Origin: Hyperoplus lanceolatus
Taxonomy: Eukaryota; Chordata; Actinopteri; Uranoscopiformes; Ammodytidae
Direction of reading: 5' to 3'
NCBI GenBank assembly: GCA_026929865.2
Contig: CM049396.1
Location: 27,174,501 to 27,238,500, forward strand
DNA length: 64,000 bases
The position numbers and the translations under genes are program-made. This document shows positions 12,001 to 25,200 of this stretch, one piece after another. Each line of letters begins with the position of its first letter. The stretch's first letter is position 1. The notes beneath the pieces are model-generated. The model did no database searches and had not been told where the DNA came from. It saw only the letters and a program-made list of their open reading frames with translations.

Positions 12001-15000
12001 AGCAACCTGACACGAATCACATCACAAAAAACTATGTAGATTTTCGGGAAGCTCTTTCTCTTATTTTGGCGATCCAGCACATCCTGTCAACACTTGAGTG
12101 TGTGTGCTTCGGCTCCCTCCGCCTGTGCTTCGGCCATCTCCGCTCCCCTCCCCTCCTCCTGCAAACCCCACTCCGTTGTGATTGGTTACCTTCCTTCCGG
12201 AACACTTTCAGTGGCGGGAAGCGCGAGCATGGACCTATAAGGGCGCGAGGCAGACGCGAACAGGGAAGTGACAGCATTACCATACATGGAAACATCCGCG
12301 TGGAGACGTCACAAAGTTTTATGCGACGTCACAAATTATGAAAGGGTAGACCGCTTTGAAGACGTGACTTCTAGACTGGCTAGAATAGTGTTTAGTGCTC
12401 TGCACAGACACCCCAGACGGTCAGCAGTGAATATGTCGAAATGCATGTAAGTCATTATTTGATAATTTAGTATGGTTAAGCATGACTATGAATCATCATA
12501 ACAACGTTTATAGGTCATAAAAGTCAAAAAGTATCATAGGTCCTCTTTAAGCATATGAACTACAATGTACTGTAACTACCCAACTGTGTAGCAAAATGTA
12601 CCTTAAAATGTTTCCGACAAAGGTTGGCACCACTCACCTTTCTTTTATCGTCAATGAGTGTGTAGAGTTTTTGGTCAGCTCCAGGAATCATAAAATCTCC
12701 ATACAAAACAGGTCGACAGGGCACAACCTTTTCAAAGCTGCAGTCAAACTGCTCAATACAGTCCTTCAGGAGATCGTTGAACCAGTCCCTGTCCTCAGCA
12801 CACACCAGGCGGTCCTGGAAAATCCGGCAGCTTTCGTGGTACCACAGCTGCAGCAGCTGCTCTTTGTCCTAAATTCACCAAAGTAACACTACTTTTACAT
12901 AGGGGATTTTATGATGTCACACCTATTGTCAAGGCCTCAAAAGCCATACAGTGCACTGCTTATACTTCTTGCTTCTTATGGTATTCAGACAGACATTCCA
13001 CTGTGGCACAAACTGTATGTATCTAATGGATAATGTGATTTATAATCTGAGAGGATATTCCAACAATCTCCGTCATTATAGTGATAAAGTAATTTGATTC
13101 TGTTAAATCTGGCAACCTCTATCCTTCCAGCTTCAGCCATGAGGATGCCCTGAAAGACTTTAGAAAGGTCTCTGAGGTTGAAGGTGTAGTGAGACTTGGA
13201 TGGAGTTGGGAGGAGCTGGACGGTAATGGTGGAGTAGACTCGAATAGTAGCATCTACAAGAGCCTCATTCAGTGGCTGGATTATTGGCACAGGTCCTGGT
13301 GAAAATCATCAGCATTGAAGAGTGAATAACATTAAAACACGAAACTTAAGTGAAAATCAGTTTACAGTAGGATTTTGAGAAAATACTTCATCGGAAGACA
13401 CTTCAACATATGTTGTTTATATATGCTCTTTAAATTTGTTCTTTGAGTAATAAAACTCAAATTGACAATTATTCACTCTTGTTTTGTGTCTCCTTATAAC
13501 ATACAAGCTACACTAACTTACAGGGGCTTTTAAATGATTTACACTATTTGTCTACTTCCATTCTCTGTGTCCTTGACTTACTGCCTGGTTCTTTTTTACT
13601 CATATTTCCATCTGAAAGAGAACAAAGATAAAGTTAGTTACAAAATTGATTCTGTACCCTACTAGTCCTATCGGTAAACTCAAATCCATTTTTATTATTA
13701 AAGCTCAGACACACCCATCCAATTGCCCAGAATGGTAGAGAAAATCTTTTTCTTGCTGGCATCGTCCATTTCAGTGAAGGACAGGAAGTTGAAGTGGCGT
13801 GTGAAGCGCTGGGTGAGCGGGTTCCGGCCTCCTCCTGGGGGTCCCATGGCACAGGAGAAATTGATGTCCACTATGTGCTTGAATGTCCCTGTGGACAGGA
13901 AAACAGAACACAAAACCTAAACCTATGTAGACAACAGGCAAGAAGGAGTTGACATTAAATAATAAAAGCATAAAGGAACAACAAAATTCTCACCTATCTG
14001 TTTCCTGTCATACCAGCCTCCATGGTCCATCCACTGTCTCAGAAGTTCAATAGGAGGCTGAGCACCATAGGTCTCCAACATTGGCATGTTGAGGTCATCA
14101 ATGAAGAAGATAAAGTACTTTCCTATTGGAGGTCCAAACACACCTTTCCGCCTGACACACAGGCACACGGATCATTGAAATTGTCAGATGTCTTGTAAAC
14201 AACACGTAGTTGTATGGAAAGTGTACAGTCGAGAAGACATACCTTTTGTCTAGTTTACTATCAATGTAATCTTGAGTCTGATTGGCTGAGGTGCGGGCAG
14301 AGAACATGAGGAAATGTGTGATGTATTCAGAGGACATGTTCTTCAGCAGCTTGTCTGCCATAGTCAGGGTCTTTCCTGTGCCAGTTGGTCCAATACAGAG
14401 TACCTGGACAACACACACAGACAAATATGAATCTAGTTTAATGGTGCCTTTTCAAAGGAATAAAGCATTTATTATTGGATTCTGAAGTGCTATATCTGAA
14501 TGATATAGTTTGACCTTAGTTTATTTTAAATAAAATGTATGTAGACAGATGTTTGAACTTCAACTACAGTCAAAGTACTCACAGGTTTTTTGTTGGTCAA
14601 AAGCATATCCATGAGGAAGGACATTCTCATTGTGTCAGGAGTGGGAACGATGATATCAGAATAACTTGTCTCTGGGGTAATTGTAACAATCTTCGCAGAT
14701 TTCATCCAGCTGACCCACTGGACCTGGAGCAAAGGAAAAAAAGATGATGCAAGCAAAAATGCATGTGGAGGTCTCAGAGAAATCTGAACGATTATGCATC
14801 ATCATCTATTTACTTTTCTTTCCTCCTCTTGTTCTTCATCCTCAAAGTTACTAATCCCTGCATCATCAAGCCTGTAGTCATACACCAAGGCCTCTTCTGG
14901 GAAACATAACTGAATCTAAAGGACAAACACATTTATGTTAATGAAAAATATAACTCGTTCAAGAAATCCTCTATCTATCAATAAAAATAACATAAGAAAT

Positions 15001-16944
15001 ACATTGATGTTGGGATGCTAAAGCAGAGATGCTGATATGACCTTTTCCTCTGCCATTTTGTTCTTGAACCAGTGACTGAAGCGCTTGCAGCTGGCAGCGT
15101 CTCCTGTGGCTCCAACGCTCCACACCAGAGAGAAAAAGAACCAGGGCTCAATCAGCTCCTTTAGACGGTCCAGTTTCTTTTGGGCCGGGGGCTTCTCACC
15201 CTACAGAACAATTAAGGTTTTAGGACTTAAGGCATCACAATCACATTTACAGAAGTACTGTTTTTTCATTAACTTCGAGGAGAAATCAATGAATTCCTGC
15301 CCATTCATTTTAACATAGGACGTCGTTGGAATTGATTGACTGAATTTAAACAAAATTGCAGTTTTTACGGTAGCCCAAAACGAAAAGCTGCACACACTTC
15401 TTTGACCTCAAAGGGGTTAAAGAAACAGTCCATCAGTTTAAGCAGACTACAGGCAAGGTTGCTGTCCAGGGATGTGATGACCTCTTTTACTGATGTTCGG
15501 ACAAATGCGATGGAGTCCTGGATAAAAGTACAGAAAAAAAGAAAGAAAAAAAAGCAGTAGGCTACATTGTTTATATTATCACAATCCACTATAACAAAAA
15601 AAGACTAAAGATTCCCTGCTGGTCTCTTTCAGTGTATGTCTCCCCTCTCACCTGCAAGAACCTGGTAAACAGGGAGTTCAGATGTTCTGTGTAGGGTTTC
15701 AGGACGTCAGGGATGCGCTTCAGCCAGCACTCTGTAAAAGGGACGAGGCCCAGGATACTTGGCTCCAGGTAGACCATACCACAGCGGGAGACTGTGGCTG
15801 GAGATGCCACCGCCAGGTCTTGCACCTCAAACATCATGGTCATCACCTGCAGATAGGAAAACACAAAATGTCTGGATGCACATGGGATGGAGGACGACGA
15901 AATGGGGGAAATATCAGGACTGTGAAGAGACTCAACCTTACATCAGAGAGCTTGATGATTTCCCCAGAGCTGAGGCAGAGTTTTTTGTTGTCATCCAGCA
16001 CAGTGTTCATGTTCTCAATCCATACAGCATCCACTGGCCCATCAAACATGTACCACATTTTCTCTTTGCTCATGGTTGTTGTACCTCCACGGATAAGAGA
16101 TGAGAGGATACCATCTGTCCTATAGGGGTGGAGAGAACAGCAAAGAGTGTGTGTGTGTGTATCATATAAGTCTGACTGTAGCTGTGTGTGTTCTGTAGAT
16201 TGTGTGGATCATAGCTTCACTTACCACTCGTGTGTGAGCAGGTCATACTCCCCGTAGAGCTGTCCCATGGTTATAGACTTGGGGTTGAGGACGAATGTGT
16301 GAACCGTCTCATACAAGTCACCACTCACAGAGGGTTGGCCTTTCAGAGCTGTTATTGCCGCACCTAGTATCTCATAACACTAACATATGCAAAACGTAAA
16401 ACTTACATACACGACTCTGCAATGCAAGGCAAAAATAGATTTTCAACTTTGGAGAGCTGTGAATAAAAAGTTAAAAAACAAAAGTTTAAAAACACTCACC
16501 TTTGTTTTGCCTGATCCAGAGGGTCCCACCAACATAAGGCCATGTCTCACCACAGTGGTCTCATACAGCTGAATACACTTACTTATATACCCTGCAATCA
16601 CCACAATAAAGTCAGCTACTCATCTGAAAGACAGGTCCTTGTATAGTTTGGTAATTCGATTTTCATTTCGGAAAAGGATATTGAAAAACCAAAAGCGAGA
16701 GGTTATTTGATTTTCGTTTTAAAATACCAAAATGAAAATTAAAAATACAAGGTGTTTTTGTTAATCAGGGACAAAAAGGGACGAGCTTATCTTAACAAAA
16801 CTGAAGCGAAAAATGTCCCGTTTATTCATTTTCTGCGACAGGAAGTTGCCATTTACGGGGACTAGTAGGAGAGCGGGTAAAAAGTGCAGTTTTAATGAAT
16901 GGGTCTGGATGAAATTTATAATATTAATCGAAAATAAATTAGGA

Positions 16945-17032
<88 letters not shown>

Positions 17033-17403
17033 TGTGTGTTTTAAGATGGCAGGGAGACTTCAGGTAAAGTTATTTATTTCATGTAGCATGTTTAAGGAAT
17101 TAATTTTAACTTCAAAAAGACCGCTTCACCGGAAGAGTAAGTACAATTTTATGTTGTATTTTTTGCGTGCATTTCCTGTCCATGTCCTGAGATTGGCGCT
17201 GTCCTCTGTTTTAGACAGACAGAGTGGCAGCAACTAACTGCCTTTTCCTCTCTCCAACACAGTCCCGTCCCGTATTTAAGATGCACGCATGCACAATTTA
17301 TGAAGAAAAACGTGAAGCCTCTTGAATTAAATAATTTCAGATGAAGCCACCCTGCCATCTCATAACACACAGACACGCACGTATGCAGGCACGCGCACGC
17401 ACA

Positions 17404-17465
<62 letters not shown>

Positions 17466-20400
17466 AGGACCACACTTTTTCACACTCTCCTACACACAGT
17501 CCTCGTAAGCGCTCTTACTTTGTAGGCTAAATGGCAACTTCCTGACGCAGACAATGAATAAACAGGCCATTTTTCGTTTCAGTTTTGTTTAGATTAGTTT
17601 GTCCCTTTTTGTCCCTGATAACCAAAATACCCTTGTATTTTACAGGTGAAGTAAGCGGTTTATTTATGTTAATATAAGTGTAATATCGGTCTTTATTCAT
17701 ACAGTGATCACTTACATAATGTGCGCGTTTCATAAAGCCAATCTCTCAGTCAGCTGCTCTGCATGTAATCGGCAAAATAAACTTTTAGGGGATCCCGAAA
17801 TTAATATCCAATCACAAGAGAGAAAACGCTACAAACCGACACCCGTCTCACTCATGGTCTCACTGCCGGTGCACGCCAGAGCAACAGATGGGTGAATGTT
17901 TATGTGCCTACAATGGCGGAGAAGGTAAAAATCCTTCCCAATGTCTGTTTTGATGGTTTTTATCATGTTTTATCACACTTATGGTTCTGAGATGATGCTA
18001 GATAACTCGCTGCTTAAAGACCGCAGTGCATTAATGTGGTGACGTAGGGACGAGCGAGGGGACTGCTAACTGCAGTAACAGACAGGAAGTTAGCTAAAAG
18101 AACCATTCCGCTTACAGCACCTTTAATTTTCATTTTGGTGTTTGAAAACGAAAATCAAATAATCTCTCGTTTCACGTTTTTCAATATCCTTTTCTGAAAT
18201 GCACATCAAATTACGAAAATATACACGGACCGACACAGGTTACTGCATCACCTGAAAACAAATTTTCTGTGCTTCCAGAAACACTGACCATCCACATCTT
18301 TGAGGCCTTTCTTGGTGCAGACATTACGCATGGACTCTTCTAGGTTGCCATAGTCGATTGGCTCCTGTTTTGTCTTAGGGAAAAGATCTGAGACGATACC
18401 GTGGAAGAGCTTCAGGTCGTCCTGTAAAAACTTTGGCACATTGACATCTTGAATGGCCCGCAGACAGATCAACTCCTGGAAAACATTGAGATTGCAGAAG
18501 AATAAGAAATTAATTGGACCGATTGAGTTTTTTCTAAATTCCATTCCGAATGCATGTCATGTTTTCTTATACTTTTTTTCCATCATGAACAGAAGGAAAA
18601 ATGTCTGACCTCATCCATTTGAGGATTTTCTCTCTTCAGGTTTCCAGCAGCTGAGATCACAGTCTTCACAGCTCTCATACCAAAATCATAATGATCCTAC
18701 ATATAAACAATATCACAAGTCAGCACATCTTTATATATTTTTTTCTTAAATACACATGTAATTCTCAATTTTCTACATATGTTAACAGTGTAACTCTGTG
18801 TTAAAGAAATACATTTGTAACAATACAAACACGTCAGATTAACTTGCTTTTTCAATTTTATATTTGAAATGTGTGTGCAGATTCAAACTTATTCTAGATC
18901 TGACCTCCTCTGAATCCAAACAGTACCTGAGCGCTAAGCTGCTCAGAAGAGAGCTTGAATGTGGTGGTGATCTTTTTTGAAAGGACTTTGGCATCACTGA
19001 AGCCAAATGAGTACAAGGAGATCTCAGCTATCATGGCATAGTCAGGTACCATCATGGCCACAGGACGAAACAGGGCCTGTAAAATATATAATCTAATTTG
19101 TTGAGCCCTGTCTACTTGTGATTTGTGTTATACAGTTATTCAAAACCAAATGATCATTTCAAACCTTGAGATTGTCAGGAAGCTCAGTGCGTCCTGCGTA
19201 GCCAGGATTCATAGTGATGAATACAGCACAAGAAGGCACAAGAGGGATCTCTGACCCTTCAAAAATAAACCTCTCTGCCTAAAAACACAACAAACACATA
19301 AACATTTTTTATAGACATTTCAGATTTAATTTATACAAAAACAATATAGGAATTGTGCAACTTCATCATAGAAAAGAACTCAATTCAAAATAAAGGTTGA
19401 TTCAAAATATTGACACATAAGACGTACTGTCCTTTTTGAAGTAATATGACCATGTTGGATGCTTGATTCATATAAGTGTAACACTCTCATTTGTCAGCTT
19501 TTTTGGTCTCTATATAACAATATACAATTATGCTTCTGTAATGGCTCTAGGGTGTGAGATATATCCAACCTTCATATATGAATAAGGTCAAATTTGCAAA
19601 AGGCTTTTAAACATCTTTGTTTTTCGTGAAATGCAGAAGAATAAGAGACAAAAAAACGTAGGTCAACATTCTTAAACAAAATGGAAATACTCACTGTACT
19701 TTCTCTACTCTACTTTGTTGATAAGTACAGCAAATACCAACATGTACATTTCTAGTTAATCAGCTGCTCACCTTTTCCATTTGGGCCTTTTGTATAGTGG
19801 TGATCTGTTGTGCCACCACAGAAAGCACTTCCACATCAATACGATTGAACTCATCAAAGCATGCCCAGGCTCCAGAGCTGTAGAATGGAAGACGAAGAAA
19901 AGAAAAAGAAAAATTAATGTGATTGATGGAAGATTTGTGGTTGTTATTTTATCACACTTTCATAACTGCCTCTCACCTGGCCAGTCCTTTGAGAAACTTG
20001 CCCATAGCAATAAAGTCCAGCTGATCAGAGCAGTTGAAAACAACTGTCTGGATAGCCAGAGCCTTCCCCAGATCTTTAGTGGTTTCTGTTTTTCCTGTCC
20101 CTGCTGGACCCGCAGGAGCCCCTCCAAACTTCAGATGCAAAGCTCCAGTAAGGGTCAGGTAGCATCTGAAAGATGATGTGGTATTTTAAAAAGCGTTTAT
20201 GAAATGCAGGAGAAAAACAGAATGGACATTATTAGGCTCAACAACTACCTGTCAGTGAGCGGAGTTATGACCAGACGTCCAGAGTTACCAAGGTACTCAT
20301 ATCCATACAAAAACTCTGCATTCACTGCACGGATGTACAGGTCATCTCTTGCCCAGTAATATCTACAAATATTAACAGATCAGCAACAAACTCTTTCTCT

Positions 20401-22178
20401 CAGCATTGTAGAATTATCCCCGTCACAGCCAACAATCAAAATGTTCAGAAAACAACTAACGGATAACCTGAGTTGGCTGATCCACTCAAAGGCATTGACG
20501 CTTGAGACCTTCTGCTCCACCAGTTTGGCTGCAACTTCCTTAGCATGCACCTCTATGACGATGAGGGCAGACAGCACAGCTCTTTGCATCCTGGAAAGGC
20601 CTCCTCTCACCAAATGCACCAAGTCAGTTAACTTCAGAAATATAAGGGGAAATGATGAGAATATCAGTATACGGTACACTGTACTGTGTACATTGTTCAA
20701 TGCAATCGTCAGCAATACATAATAGAATGTACATATTTTTCACCAATTATGGATATTTAAAGGCATATTCAGTTTGAATATTGGCCAGACTAAAACCAAG
20801 TCTCCACCTGTTTCTGCAGTGCAGGATAAAGACGGTCGGCCATGTCTCCCTGCTCCAAGGCCTCAGACACCTCAGTAGTCCAGAAGACCTGGCAGCCAGC
20901 TATCACCACCTGACCAGGCCACTCTAACACCCACTCCGTACGAGGGAACTGAGGGGTCAAGGGGAGTAGACACAGGTCTCACAATAACTGGTACAGTTAA
21001 ATACTATAATATTTAAACAACAAAGTGAGCGTATGGGGTAGCGGACCTCAGGGTAAGCATTGAGTGAGCGGTCAATGTTATCCCTCAGTGTGGCTTTCAT
21101 GGATTTCTCCACATCCCTAAGCCAGTCCTCCACACTTCCAGTAGGCCACACTGGCACGAACAGCTTCACCTCCTCCCCCTCTCCAGAGTACATATGAGTG
21201 ATCTTAAGATCTGACTGGAATTGAAGCTGAGGACCAACACAAGTCACAGTCAAAATTGGTTTGAATATTATACTTCCAGTAATATATATGAGTTGAGTAA
21301 TTGTAAAGAAAGAACCAGCCAGAACAAACCTGTGCGATGTTCTCAAAGCATTTGCGCAAATGTGGTTGTACAGCAGTAGGATCTCTGGTCTGGGACAGAA
21401 TCTCCAGGAGTTCATCATCTGACAGGAAGTAAAACCTGCAAACAAATATCCACTGGAAACTAATATCTGGCAAAAAATCATCCACTGACCACTTACTATC
21501 TGGTTGTTTGTATTTATCATTGTCGATTCACGTAGCTTTAACTTTTTCAAGATATTTGCTTATTTCCTTCATGGTATCATGACTTCCCCTATTAATAGCA
21601 AATAAAGCTAGTGTATTTGACCACTCAATGTTAATGAGGTGCTCGAATAATATTAAAAGTATTTTCAGTGAAGCTTACCTGGGGAAGGAGCCTCGTTTTG
21701 TCTCCAGGTACTCAGTGAGACCCTTTTGCACCAGCTCCAACAGTGCATTACATTCTTTCAGTTTTTCTAGCAGAACAGCGTCTGGACACACCTCAATCAC
21801 CTAGATATTAAAGCAGAAATACACATCAACAGTTTACAACTAACAGATGATCTTCATGTAGCTCTACACTCAGCTCTGTATAAAAAACAAGCCCTTGTCC
21901 TTTGATATGAAGTGTTGTGGAAGATCTGACCTTTCGATTATTAAAGGCAGTTTTCATGACTCTCCTCCATGTTTGCTCCATTTGTTGGTATCTTTTTCCT
22001 TCCACAGGCAGCTGCTTGTTAATATCATCAGAGCAGAAGATGGGTTCCAAGTACAGCCAGGAGCACTGGCACCTCAGCCACTCATCAAGTACATCCTGCA
22101 AGCACCAGAGGAGGGCAGTAGCACAACATAAACACAAGACAGGGAATCATAATGATACAAGACATAAAACCTTAAATG

Positions 22179-22213
<35 letters not shown>

Positions 22214-25200
22214 GAGTCATTCTGAGCTTGCTCTCCCAGATGTTGATGGGGCCTGCAAAGGCTTTAATGAAGGGAGAGAAGGACATGCTCTGCGTCATGA
22301 CAATGTGGTCGTCCAGCAACTGGGAGGCTTCATCTGGGCTCTTCAAGATATAGGTGCCTGTGTCCTTGTAGGGCAGCACATCAAAGACTATGGTAGACCA
22401 CTCAAATTCCATCTTTTCTAGGGCCTGAGTGCGAAAGGAAAGTAACAGCAACCATCATTTTGTAGGTGTAAAACCCCTCACCTATTGTGAAGATTGCATT
22501 TTATGTTAAATATTTGATCCATGCAGTGAATACAAATAAGCTGCTCAAAGAAGAAGGCACTTAATATTAATTTCCATGTGCAGCAGCAACCATATTTGGT
22601 TTAACAGATTTAAAAAAATCTATAACAAAGAAAAGTCATAAAAACACCATTGCTTTTATGACACTGCTTGCATGCAGATCATGAATATTATAATATTGGA
22701 AATGATCAAATCCACTTAAAATATCTACGTGATTAAGGTACCTGATGCAATTCGTATGCTTAGATAAATTAAAGTATGTAACTATGGGGTGAAGGGGCAA
22801 ATTCTTCTCCATCTGGGTATTGGTTTGACATAATCATGTAAATATTTTTCACATTTAATAAAACACTGTATGAAGAGTATGACTCCTGTTCAAAGGCACC
22901 TGCTCAATTGTGTACTCTTTCCCAGCAACCTCAGCCACATGAGTTATGTCATCCATGTGGTTCTGAAGGCCAAGCTCCAGGCAGCGGGAGAAGGTCAGGT
23001 TGGCTTTGGGCTTGACATTCATCTGAATGCGTCCTGAAAGCAACTCCCAGTGGCGGGTCCTCATCCCCGGGTTCCTCAGACTCTGAATCAGAGGGATATA
23101 AGGACGGAAGTCCTCAATCTTGTTTTTGATCACAGTTGCCACCATCTGACAGTCTAGTGGTTTAGAAGACAAGGGAAGAGGGCCAAGAAAAAAACAAGTC
23201 ACACATAATAATGATCTCACTTCACTTTGCCAAGTTTGAATGGTGTTGGTAGGTGGATCACCTACCAGGAATATCCTTGAACTGTTTGATGCATTTATGC
23301 ATGCTCTTGTGGGCATCTGCAACACTGCGCTCCAGCTGTTCGGGGTCAATGGAGGCCAGTGGGTCATTGAGCCAGCTCTCATGCCAACGTAGCCAATCTG
23401 AGGTGGTAGTCCATAGGTCTTTATAAGGCTGGAAGTCCTTTAATAGCTTCTGCAGTCGATCATACTGTAAAACACATGTACATTACATTGTCAGAAAAAG
23501 CAAGATAATGGGGGCTTTTGTAAAAAAAAAAAAGGGGGCTTTTGTAATGTAAAACTGTGTCATCATTATTTTTCTTAACGCATTCACTTTCACTTACATT
23601 TGTGACAGGAGTACCAAACAGACGTTCCCTGGCATTGTATGTTTGAGCCATTTTCTGGCACTCCTTAAGCTGCTTGCTTGTACGCCTCACCTCGTTGGCC
23701 ACCTCATGGGCATGATCAACGTCTGCATGGCCCGCAAACCCAGCAACCAGCATCTATAAAAACAGTGTATTTAGAATCAAATTACATCATCTAATGTTGA
23801 ATAAATTAAAACCCAACAGAGTAAGGTCTGTCTAGACTCAATGATTTCTGTAAATGTATCTGAAAATCATCTGGTAAGTTGCTGACCTGTAAAGAGTCTA
23901 GATGCTCCTCAAAGTTGTTCTGGTCAACTTGCTGGATCTTTTGGAAGCGCTTCTCATCCTCCACATTCTGGACGACTACTGCTTCCATCTGAGTGACTAT
24001 CTTTTGTGGCCATCCAAGCGCTGTCCACCTTCACAGTTAAGTGACCATAGCAATCACTATAATAGCTTCCAACTTCCCTCTATTCACTCCAACCACTATC
24101 AAGACGTCAAATCAATCTGAATCTCACATGACAAAATACAATTCTAATTCAGATCAGTTTTCTAAAATTAGCATGATGATTTTTACACTTACTTTTTTCT
24201 AACATCCTCATCTGAAAGACAGCAGCAAAATTCTTCTATGACCTCATAGTCTGTCAGGGTCTTGACAACAAGTTCCTGTTGTGGAAAATTCAGAATCAGA
24301 CAAATGATCCACTTTATGTGACACATAACAGAAAGTAGCTAGTTCATGCCCTCAACAAGCACCTTATAACTTTTCATCTGTTCTGGGATTTGCTTCATCC
24401 AGTCCCTCTTTTCAGTCAGTTCCTCAATGCTGTTGGGCCTCTCACGTAGCTTTCTACTTACTGTGTTGCCTTCTTCACATGCCTGCACACAAACAAGATA
24501 AAAACATAGAAAAGGTAAATTCTTGAATTATGTTCTGCTTTAAAAAAAATATCAAAACACTTAAATACATAACACTCTTACTGCATATACTGTATATTAA
24601 GTACTTGTTAAGTGCGTGTTAATTGGACGGTTATCTGAGGATGACTTACATCCTCAACCTGCTTGCGTAGCTTCAAAACAAGGTGGTCCAGCACTGCATT
24701 GGCTAAAGCTTTTCTTTTGTTAGAGAGAGCTTGACGAACAGCCTCCACACGGACTATAAATGGACCGATGACAATGGAGGATGGCAGTGAGTGGTCGAGA
24801 ATTTCCTTTTCTTTGAGATGCTGTTCCACTTCTTTCTTCACTTCTTGGGATGTCTGTTCTGCATTAGTATGGGATCTGACAGAGAAGATATACACTCAAC
24901 AAAAATATAAACGCAACACTTTTGTTTTTGCTCCCATTTTTCATGAGATAGACTTCTAAAGATCTAAAATTCATTCCAGATACACAATTGTACCATTTCT
25001 CTCAAACATTGTTCACAAATCTGTCTAAATGTGTGATAGTGAGCACTTCTGCTTTGCTGAGATAATCCATCCCACCTCACAGGTGTGCCACATCAAGATG
25101 CTGATCTGACATCATGATTAGTGCACAGGTGTGCCTTAGACTGTCCACAATAAAAGGCCACTCTGAAATGTGCATTTTTTTTGCTTTATTGGGGGTTTGG

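Larger units (their letters stand above)
16634..18233. mobile_element. Foldback element with long imperfect inverted arms
   Basis: The left end GGTCCTTGTAT and the right end ATACACGGACC are inverted, and the homology goes far inwards: GGAAAAGGATATTGAAAAAC, GGGACAAAAAGGGAC, CAGGAAGTTGCCATTTA and GATGGCAGGG on the left all recur as reverse complements on the right. The two arms meet near 17220-17270. Each arm contains a dinucleotide tract, TG on the left and CA on the right. GACA flanks both sides and may be the target duplication. It lies in the dnah1 intron between exons 33 and 34. Confidence 0.8.

Noticed and set aside
12032..12450. Open frames of 60-136 codons on both strands
   Set aside because: They lie inside the TTAA-flanked MITE, in its GC-rich middle, and show no protein-like conservation.
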